From positions 1-21,050 of the IMG/VR virus record IMGVR_UViG_3300032288_003545: DNA of 21,050 nucleotides. The stretch is one strand, 5' to 3'. Source of the stretch: a virus. This document shows, piece after piece, positions 14,897-21,050 of this stretch. Under the pieces are notes generated by a model. It did not search any database and had not been told where the DNA came from. It worked only from the letters and a program-made list of their open reading frames with translations. Position 1 is the first letter of the stretch; each line of letters opens with the position of its first letter. The position numbers and the translations under genes are program-made.

Positions 14897-15240
14897 ATTT
14901 CGCGCATAAAAGATTTAACATGATTCATTTACTTAGAAACCTTGCTAGATTTTTTACAAGCTACCAAGTGGCTTTACCTTGGAAAGTAGGAGACACGATT
15001 GTAGACAACCTCACAATGACCCTGGCTAAAGTTCAGGGTATTGAATGGGCTGAAGGGAAAGTTATTGACTTCAGAGGCGGCACACGGAATTATGCTGGCT
15101 GTGTAGTCCTTTGGTTAGACAATGATTATCTTGACGGAGGTCGTCATCCATGGGAAGTAAGTGATCCACTATCAACTGAGGAAATATCTAAATGGGAAGT
15201 AGCTCTAAAAAAATATCAGAAGAAAAACCAAGATGGTTAA
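14893..15240 (+). CDS. Unknown phage protein, 115 aa
   Basis: I do not recognise this protein. The middle contains KVGDTIVDNLTMTLAKVQGIEWAEGKVIDF-type beta strands (about residues 31-60), followed by GCVVLWLDN, which suggests a small beta-barrel or SH3-like fold. The C-terminus is Lys-rich. The ATG overlaps the helicase stop (ATGA). A second in-frame ATG at 14920 would remove nine residues. It belongs to the tightly packed operon running to the replicative helicase. Confidence 0.7.
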   Translation: MNFAHKRFNMIHLLRNLARFFTSYQVALPWKVGDTIVDNLTMTLAKVQGIEWAEGKVIDFRGGTRNYAGCVVLWLDNDYLDGGRHPWEVSDPLSTEEISKWEVALKKYQKKNQDG

Positions 15241-15428
15241 TGACAACGGAGGAATTGGACCATGCCGATGGCTGGTTCATTTATCGTCGTTTTAGAACCA
15301 AGACAGAAATGGCTGTCTTTGTAAATGATCCTGGTAATCTCTCTGAACTAGAGATGCGCTACCCGCTTATTGACTACCGACGTAAATTGGATATCGATAA
15401 TAAATATATTGCACTATTGAGACGTTAA
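15192..15428 (+). CDS. Small unknown protein, 78 aa
   Basis: I do not recognise this protein. It contains HADGWFIYRRF and a Leu/Glu/Arg-rich C-terminal half. The ATG at 15192 has GAGGAA 8 nt upstream, one of the better ribosome-binding sites here, and overlaps the previous gene by 49 nt. An alternative ATG at 15240 overlaps the previous stop (TAATG) and would give 62 residues. The stop overlaps the next gene start (TAATG). Confidence 0.6.
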   Translation: MGSSSKKISEEKPRWLMTTEELDHADGWFIYRRFRTKTEMAVFVNDPGNLSELEMRYPLIDYRRKLDIDNKYIALLRR

Positions 15429-16066
15429 TGAACGATGATCGCCTAGACGCCGTTGCTAGAGAAATTCGGAATCATTACATAGAGAAAAAGCGTTCGTTAT
15501 ACAACGACACCTACAAAGTTAAAGCTGGTGATTTTGTTCACTGGCAGAAAGCTGCTCGAGTCTGCGAAGAGTTAAATGCTTCTCCAGAATTGTTTGTAGA
15601 CGCTGCATTCTCTCAATGCCGAAATACTCTTGGTCCTTTCCCAAATGCGATGTATGGTCCTGCGTGCCGTAACTGGTACAAAGAATACACCGCATCACGG
15701 AAGGCTTATAGACAAGCTAAAGATGAAGCAGAACTAGCTGGTAGAGATCCCATGTTTGATGCGGAGTCTGACAGCAATGTCGTAGATTTAAAATACGAGA
15801 TTGATTTTGTTGAGCGTTCTTTGTTGCGGTTAACTGGAACAAAGAAAATTAATGCTGTAACAATTGAATATATTAATAGCCTGACAACTGGCTATCCGGC
15901 GCATGTCCGTGTTTTGCTAGGTTACAGGAATGATAAAGTAAAAGAATTCTTCGGCAAGACCGCCTTAGAATTTTATAATACAAGGCCGCAGATGTATCGT
16001 GCAGCGCAAACCCTTGGTTACCCCATCAGAGAGATTTTGCTATGGCTAAATGCCCCAAACAGCTAG
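15428..16066 (+). CDS. Unknown protein upstream of the replicative helicase, 212 aa
   Basis: No motif allows a family call. It is mainly helical and basic, with KAGDFVHWQKAARVCEEL (residues 32-49) and a Tyr/Arg-rich ARKAYRQAK-like segment in the middle. The C-terminal half contains TGYPAHVRVLLGYRNDKVKEF. It overlaps the replicative helicase gene by 25 nt and its length is near that of T4 gp59 (217 aa). A helicase-loading role is therefore an idea from position and size only; I see no sequence support for it. Confidence 0.8.
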   Translation: MNDDRLDAVAREIRNHYIEKKRSLYNDTYKVKAGDFVHWQKAARVCEELNASPELFVDAAFSQCRNTLGPFPNAMYGPACRNWYKEYTASRKAYRQAKDEAELAGRDPMFDAESDSNVVDLKYEIDFVERSLLRLTGTKKINAVTIEYINSLTTGYPAHVRVLLGYRNDKVKEFFGKTALEFYNTRPQMYRAAQTLGYPIREILLWLNAPNS

Positions 16067-17556
16067 AAGTTTACATAGACAAAAATTACAAATGGTTTGA
16101 ACAATCCATTGTAGCTGTATGTCGTGCCGACTTAGCTAGCTACAAGAAGTTTAGCCCTGTGCTTTGTTTGAAGTCTGGGACAAAGGATAAGCACTCAGAC
16201 GATTTTGAAGAGCCTTACAATAATATAATATATGATGCCATACGCGGCTACAATTGTTTATTTGAAGGTGCTAGCGAAGGAATATTCAAACCTATCGGTG
16301 TTGCCCAATTGCAGACAGTGCTCAACGAGCGTGCCAGCAAAGGCGAGATGGTAGGCTTCTCTGAAATCCCTGATATTGTTAAATACTTTGAAGACGTAAT
16401 TTTAAAACAGGATTCTGGAGTAGAGGCCATATACCTTGTTAATACAGGTATACCTTATTACCTGAAGAGTGTGCGTGCTAAGAAGATCATTAACAGTGCT
16501 TCGCTATTAGGCGTAAACTTGGACGACTTAACTCTTATCTGTGAAAAAGATATAGAGTTGATTAATAAGTTAGAAGATGGAGGTAAACTTCTCGTCGATG
16601 TCCCAGATAGAATTGAGCTCGCAGATATTGATGAGTTTGATGATCCTAATAAGGTACTGATTGAAACTTTAGATTGTGACATACCTAAATTGAATGAAAC
16701 TATTTCCTCATTCAGAAAAGGACATGCCTATTTATTTATCGGGGGTACTGGTTCTGGTAAGACTATTATTGCTTGCCAACTAGCTTCCGCATTCTCTTAT
16801 ATTAATGGAGCTTCCGGGCTGTATATCTCAACTGAGCAAAAGCATGATGAGCTATACAGGCGTATCGTCTCCAACAAATGCAGCATTCCACACCGCACGA
16901 TTAGCCAGGGGATCTTTAAAGATAAGCTTACACCTAATGAGGTGCAACGCTATCTGGATTTCAGAATCAAGGCGAACAGCCTAAATTCTGGCGATGCTCA
17001 GTTTATTAACTGGGGCAATTTTCAAAAACAGGCAGACATCAACATGATCAAAAAGATTGAAGATGAAATTGAACTGTATGAAAAGGAAAGCGGAAAGAAA
17101 GTTGAGTATGTGATCCTTGACTGGATTGGCGGTGCGCTGGGATCTATGGCAGAGGCCGGAGATAAAACGCGGCACATCTACCAAGCCGCAGCTGATGCTC
17201 TAGAAGAGCTTTGCCGTAAAAGAAATTTCGTGGCTATTGCTTTTGCACAGGCAGTTCCTGCTTCTGTGAATAAAGTTAAAATAGACTCTCAAGATCTTTC
17301 TGAGTGTAAAACCATGGGCAGAAATTATTCTGCTATCATTGGTATATCCAGCTTGTACTCGGAAGAGTACGCCAAACAGGTAGATCAAGAAAAGAGTAAG
17401 AAGCGTAAAGATTATAGGGTGGGCTCTGAATTAGATGAAGCTGCAACCTATGCTACCAAGCAATTCTTATTTATTTCAAAGTCTAGGTTTGGCGATCCAA
17501 AAGCTGTACCATTCAAAAGAGAATACGAGTATCAGAGAATAGCGCCATGGGTGTGA
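16042..17556 (+). CDS. DnaB-type replicative helicase (T4 gp41-like)
   Basis: This 504-aa protein should form the hexameric ring that unwinds the replication fork. The RecA-like domain has Walker A GGTGSGKT (234-241), a catalytic Glu in YISTEQ (E265), Walker B VEYVILDWIGG (354-364) and an AIAFAQAVP segment equivalent to the H3 region. The N-terminal 200 residues are the variable N-domain and linker. There is no intein. It starts inside the preceding gene (25-nt overlap) with a weak GAGAG about 10 nt upstream. The primase gene lies 1.4 kb downstream, separated by one unusual gene. Confidence 0.92.
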   Translation: MAKCPKQLEVYIDKNYKWFEQSIVAVCRADLASYKKFSPVLCLKSGTKDKHSDDFEEPYNNIIYDAIRGYNCLFEGASEGIFKPIGVAQLQTVLNERASKGEMVGFSEIPDIVKYFEDVILKQDSGVEAIYLVNTGIPYYLKSVRAKKIINSASLLGVNLDDLTLICEKDIELINKLEDGGKLLVDVPDRIELADIDEFDDPNKVLIETLDCDIPKLNETISSFRKGHAYLFIGGTGSGKTIIACQLASAFSYINGASGLYISTEQKHDELYRRIVSNKCSIPHRTISQGIFKDKLTPNEVQRYLDFRIKANSLNSGDAQFINWGNFQKQADINMIKKIEDEIELYEKESGKKVEYVILDWIGGALGSMAEAGDKTRHIYQAAADALEELCRKRNFVAIAFAQAVPASVNKVKIDSQDLSECKTMGRNYSAIIGISSLYSEEYAKQVDQEKSKKRKDYRVGSELDEAATYATKQFLFISKSRFGDPKAVPFKREYEYQRIAPWV

Positions 17557-17577
17557 AAAAAACTGCACATTTGTGTT

Positions 17578-17592
17578 GCGCGCATAACGCGC
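17578..17592 (+). promoter_or_regulatory. GC-rich hairpin before the 489-aa gene
   Basis: GCGCG (17578-17582), loop CATAA, CGCGC (17588-17592) lies in the only gap (57 nt) between the helicase and the next gene. The following bases are not T-rich, so it is not a standard terminator. It could be an operator or an mRNA element. Evidence is limited to the inverted repeat. Confidence 0.3.
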
Positions 17593-17613
17593 CTTGCTAA
17601 CATCGCGACCCTT

Positions 17614-19083
17614 ATGCTTTGGAAACCTTACGCCTTTGTGAAAACTGAGGAAAGACCTCGCCGCCCTGTGCATCATAATACACTGAGTATTCCTGATCAC
17701 ATGGTCATCGCCTCGGAAAGCGATGTGCCTGTTCTCTCTATCAAGCTGAACTTTAGCAGTATTGAAGAGAGAACTAAGGGCGAGGTCCTGGCGTTGATTC
17801 AACACATGAATCAACTGGGTAAATTTGTTTCCAAAGAATGGGTTTATACTCGTCTTAATTTTAAGGCTCGCAAGGCAGATGACATCTTTACCGAGCTTAA
17901 ACGTGAAGGTAAGATTGAAGACTTCCTTGCGGTACGCGGCACTCGCCAGCACGGCACCTATTGGCGTATTGCAGGTAAGAAAGCGCGGCGCGAAATGCAG
18001 CGTGTTCACGCCACGATGCGTCGCAAGTTGCGCGAGTCTTTTTTGGAGAGTATTAACTCTCCTGAAGGTTCTCTGGAAATCAGAGAAGAAACCCAATCCA
18101 TTTCTGATTCCGGGACTGACTTGAAAAAAGAATTCGAACCTGCAGAAAAAATATCATTGCGTCATCAAGCGGTTTCCCGGAACCATGAAGATGGTTCTCC
18201 GGGAGATGGCTTGGAAGGAACGCATTACACAGAAGCAGGATGTTTTGACCGACTATCCAACCCGGAAAGAAATCCTGCAGAGTATGCTCTCATGGAGCGA
18301 CTTGCTGAAGCGTCAGAAGACAAAATGCTTACCCCGGCAGCAGCAAGAAGCGCAGCGAGAAGGATTGATTCAGGCGTCATAAATAAAATATCTGTCGTTA
18401 AGATTTATAAAATTATAGAATCTAAACAATTGGCTTACAGTCTGTTAGACCTGATTCGTAATTTTGATGAAATACTCAAAGAGCATTGTGAAACCATCAG
18501 ACCCGGTGAGCTTGACTACATCAAGGACCAGATCGATGAGATGGCTGAGGGAACTTCAGAGAACTACGTTTTCAAAGAAATTGCCTTGGCTTCCAAGACT
18601 CTTCGTGAACTTGGATCGAATGTTGAACAACTGACTTACACTGATTACTATAATTTTGTTAAATCTTATTCGATTCCTGTTTATGCTAAACTTGTAGCTC
18701 TGAGCCTATCTAAATATTATAAGCCGAGTATTATTAAATTGCTGGCTGCTGAATTTGAACAAACTCTATTTGCTGAAATTACTGCTAACCTTGCTGTACA
18801 TGATTTCTTAATTAACTTTAAAAAGTTTAACTTTATTGACTGGAATGCATTTGCTGAATATCGCCGTGATGCTGTTGATAATCTTAGATGTACCTTGTTT
18901 GTAAATAAACTCCGCAACCGGAAGCTTGATATCTTCGCCAGCCAGTTGCATTTCTTTGACCAGCTTTACAATGCATACGGAAGTAAACACGACACAGGGG
19001 TTATCAACGAGTACCATACCGAGAGACATCTTGATACTTGCGGAAGCGTTGAGCAGGCTACATGGGCCTGCGGTAATCCGTAA
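17614..19083 (+). CDS. Winged-helix-containing unknown protein, 489 aa
   Basis: Residues about 53-118 (EVLALIQHMNQLGKFVSKEW followed by DDIFTELKREGKIEDFLAVR and a TYWRIAG strand) read like a winged-helix DNA-binding domain. A very basic helix KKARREMQRVHATMRRKL follows. Residues about 145-230 are low in hydrophobics and probably disordered. The C-terminal 230 residues are a helical domain that I do not recognise. The gene sits between replicative helicase and primase. Its 3' end overlaps the primase frame by at least 113 nt. No Shine-Dalgarno sequence precedes the ATG. A role in replication initiation or transcription control is plausible but not shown. Confidence 0.8.
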   Translation: MLWKPYAFVKTEERPRRPVHHNTLSIPDHMVIASESDVPVLSIKLNFSSIEERTKGEVLALIQHMNQLGKFVSKEWVYTRLNFKARKADDIFTELKREGKIEDFLAVRGTRQHGTYWRIAGKKARREMQRVHATMRRKLRESFLESINSPEGSLEIREETQSISDSGTDLKKEFEPAEKISLRHQAVSRNHEDGSPGDGLEGTHYTEAGCFDRLSNPERNPAEYALMERLAEASEDKMLTPAAARSAARRIDSGVINKISVVKIYKIIESKQLAYSLLDLIRNFDEILKEHCETIRPGELDYIKDQIDEMAEGTSENYVFKEIALASKTLRELGSNVEQLTYTDYYNFVKSYSIPVYAKLVALSLSKYYKPSIIKLLAAEFEQTLFAEITANLAVHDFLINFKKFNFIDWNAFAEYRRDAVDNLRCTLFVNKLRNRKLDIFASQLHFFDQLYNAYGSKHDTGVINEYHTERHLDTCGSVEQATWACGNP

Positions 19084-20236
19084 CGAAGCCAATGGCTTTC
19101 ATATTTATTTACCTTCACCAGAGTGCTTAAAAACAGATGGTCGCAAGGAGATACAAAGTAAGCATTTAACTGTTAATGCTTCTAGATATAAACAGACAGA
19201 TGACTGGGTTCTAAAACATGGGCATCTTAAAGACGATCTCATCCGGGACTTCAGCGCTGTCTGTCACAAAACTAATACCAAGTATAAGGTATCTGATTTG
19301 TTAAATGAGAGGAAGTACCCCACACTTGAAAAGAGGGGTCTTCGCAATATTTCATCTAAAATTATTCAGGCTGCTACATTGAAGTCTGAAAGTTTAGTTG
19401 ATGATGGTAAAGGAAACCTAGTTCCAATGGATCCAGGGGTAGTTATTCCAATTACCAGTTTACCTCCATTTCATCCTGCTGTTGAATATTTAAAGAACAG
19501 AGGGTATGACTTGGAACTTCTGTATAAACAATTCAAGTGTTCGTTCTGCACACAAGAAACTCCCGAGAATGCAGCGAAGGGTATTTTCTATAAAAGACTA
19601 CCACTTGATTTTAAAGAAACACCTCAGGGGCGGGTAGTATTCTATTCGTTCATTAATGGTGTACAGGTAGGGTGGCAGGCTCGTATTCTTGAAAAGGTTG
19701 ATAATGGTTTAAAATACTATTTCCATCCTTATAAGAATAATTGGGTGGCGGCTGAACAGAAGAATGTGGAGACTGGTAAATGGGAACCGATTCCCGGGAT
19801 AGAAATTGAATTAGATGGCTACACCATAGAATGGAAAGTTGCCAAGTATAAGACTGCGTTTGGTATGCAGCGTAATGATACCCTTATGGGGCTTGACGCT
19901 GCGGTTGAGTTTAATCAAAAACTTAACCTAGCCAAACCTACTGTCTGTATTGTGGAGGGTCCATTAGATGCTGCTCGCATAGGTCCAGGAGCGGTAGCGC
20001 TTCTTGGTAAATATATGAGTGAGCGGCACGCTGATCTGCTGGTTAGAAAATTCAAAAAGCTAATCGTCGTTGCTGACAATGACAAAGCAGGCCAGGAAAT
20101 GGCTAAAAGAATAAAAGAGTTAATGAGCGAAAGACGCGCCGAAGTAGTATTCATTGATATTCCTGATCAATACAAGGACGTCGGTGAAATGACATATGAG
20201 GCTGCAATTGAAATGATATTTAAACACCTAAACTAA
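18971..20236 (+). CDS. TOPRIM DNA primase
   Basis: This 421-aa protein resembles DnaG-type phage primases that lay down RNA primers. The TOPRIM domain shows VCIVEGPLDAA (E329) and LIVVADNDKAG (D369, D371), the metal-binding triad. Upstream, VVIPITSLPPFHPAVEYLKNRGYD and the RVVFYSFINGVQVGWQARIL strands match the primase core entry. I see no CHC2 or paired CxxC zinc-binding motif at the N-terminus: Cys52, Cys98 and Cys190/Cys193 are scattered. The ATG at 18971 lies inside the previous gene; a TTG at 18926 is also in frame, and a TTG about 60 nt downstream is possible, so the start is uncertain. Confidence 0.88.
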   Translation: MHTEVNTTQGLSTSTIPRDILILAEALSRLHGPAVIRNEANGFHIYLPSPECLKTDGRKEIQSKHLTVNASRYKQTDDWVLKHGHLKDDLIRDFSAVCHKTNTKYKVSDLLNERKYPTLEKRGLRNISSKIIQAATLKSESLVDDGKGNLVPMDPGVVIPITSLPPFHPAVEYLKNRGYDLELLYKQFKCSFCTQETPENAAKGIFYKRLPLDFKETPQGRVVFYSFINGVQVGWQARILEKVDNGLKYYFHPYKNNWVAAEQKNVETGKWEPIPGIEIELDGYTIEWKVAKYKTAFGMQRNDTLMGLDAAVEFNQKLNLAKPTVCIVEGPLDAARIGPGAVALLGKYMSERHADLLVRKFKKLIVVADNDKAGQEMAKRIKELMSERRAEVVFIDIPDQYKDVGEMTYEAAIEMIFKHLN

Positions 20237-20244
20237 ACACTGGA

Positions 20245-21050
20245 ATGAGCACACAAACTACACACACTATTAATCAGATCAATCATCGCGTCCGTAGTGG
20301 CGGTATCTATTGGAAACAATATCATGCAGGCTTTCGCGGACCTAAGAATCATAGCATCTGGTATCTTGTTTCAGAAGCAAAACTTGCTGATATAGGCCAG
20401 CCTAAATGGTTAATTACTAACAGCACATTGGCTAATATTCTCGCAGTGAGCGCCAATAATTTAGCTAGTTATTCTAAAATTGCGTCTAAAAATCATTTTG
20501 TTTATCATGATGACGCTCCGACGCATTTTATTGTAGACGATGGTAAACCTACGAGGCGTACTCGGCAGTTGTTGTGGACGCTTGAAGGTATAAAATTTAT
20601 TTTAACTGTATCAGGTATTAGGCTAAACACTTCTTTTAAAGGCGATATGCTAGAGTGGGTTCAGTATCTGTCAGATACGTTTGATAAAAAAGATTTGCCA
20701 GTTACGCAGGTTGTCGCTTCCATTAGTAAGCCGAAAGAGCCTATCCAAGAAAACAAGATTACTTCTGTGGTAGACGCTCAGAATAATATCATTGAAGCTG
20801 TTCGCTATGTTACTAATATTGTTGACCAGTTGTGGCTTGAGCGTAACAAGCGCCGTGAGCTTGAAGAAGAAGTTGCAGCTCTACGTGATCGGCTTTCTCC
20901 TGTCAATACTGCCATGGTTAATAAAAGCGCACTCAAAGAACCTAAGCACATTCAAATTCATAAGGTAGACAACTCTAGGTTTGATTTTGCTAAAGAAAGC
21001 CTGAGTCAGTATGTATCCAGAAAAGGTAAGAAGCATCACAGGGCGGAGCA
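20245..21050 (+). CDS. Unknown protein, 3' truncated by window (at least 268 aa)
   Basis: The frame is open from the ATG at 20245 to the window end. The protein starts MSTQTTHTINQINHR. Its N-terminal half includes GGIYWKQYHAGFRGPKN (residues 19-35), a SWYLV-type strand and LWTLEGIKFILTV. A charged coiled-coil-like helix LWLERNKRRELEEEVAALRD occurs near residues 195-214. The layout (N-terminal domain, then coiled coil) recalls phage antirepressor-like regulators, but no motif proves it. There is no Shine-Dalgarno sequence. It begins 8 nt after the primase stop. Confidence 0.75.
   Translation, partial: MSTQTTHTINQINHRVRSGGIYWKQYHAGFRGPKNHSIWYLVSEAKLADIGQPKWLITNSTLANILAVSANNLASYSKIASKNHFVYHDDAPTHFIVDDGKPTRRTRQLLWTLEGIKFILTVSGIRLNTSFKGDMLEWVQYLSDTFDKKDLPVTQVVASISKPKEPIQENKITSVVDAQNNIIEAVRYVTNIVDQLWLERNKRRELEEEVAALRDRLSPVNTAMVNKSALKEPKHIQIHKVDNSRFDFAKESLSQYVSRKGKKHHRAE

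Noticed and set aside
1-21050. tRNA genes, CRISPR arrays, insertion sequences and inteins
   Set aside because: I found no cloverleaf-like sequence, no regularly spaced direct repeats, no transposase and no insertions splitting the replication proteins.

Overview
The window reads as part of a tailed double-stranded DNA phage genome with a T4-like replication and recombination gene set. It holds a large terminase subunit, a phage thymidylate synthase, an SbcD/SbcC pair (gp47/gp46-like), a UvsW-like SF2 helicase, a DnaB-type replicative helicase and a TOPRIM primase, packed with overlaps and with small unknown genes between them. The host cannot be named. About 18 of 21 gene starts lack a Shine-Dalgarno sequence and have A- or CA-rich leaders instead, and three promoter-like repeats carry TAAATTTG. 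That would fit a host that initiates translation without Shine-Dalgarno pairing, for example Bacteroidota, but this is an inference. A small lipoprotein gene mildly favours a Gram-negative host.

Layout. 1-717: the end of one gene and a full acidic unknown gene, rightward. 709-2598: terminase, leftward. 2601-4054: two unknown genes and thymidylate synthase, rightward; the first start codon is 2 bp from the terminase start codon. 4075-7853: three rightward transcription units, each starting with the same 20-bp element and ending in a strong hairpin-plus-T terminator. Unit 1 encodes a 92-aa protein. Unit 2 encodes a 665-aa protein with a YfaP/DUF2135-like domain and two or three small proteins. 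Unit 3 contains no convincing gene but specifies a GC-rich, highly structured RNA of about 415 nt. 7881-8979: two small genes around a leftward, very short kinase-fold protein. 8981-13102: recombination operon. 13143-13455: two tiny membrane-associated proteins. 13457-20236: helicases, unknown proteins and primase. 20245-21050: a gene running off the window.

The genes from 8981 to 20236 plausibly form the DNA replication and recombination machine: end processing and recombination (SbcCD-like), branch remodelling (UvsW-like), fork unwinding (DnaB-like) and priming. Thymidylate synthase supplies dTMP and terminase packages the product. The most interesting item is the 415-nt structured RNA at about 7437-7853, which has its own promoter-like element and terminator and which I could not assign to a known class.
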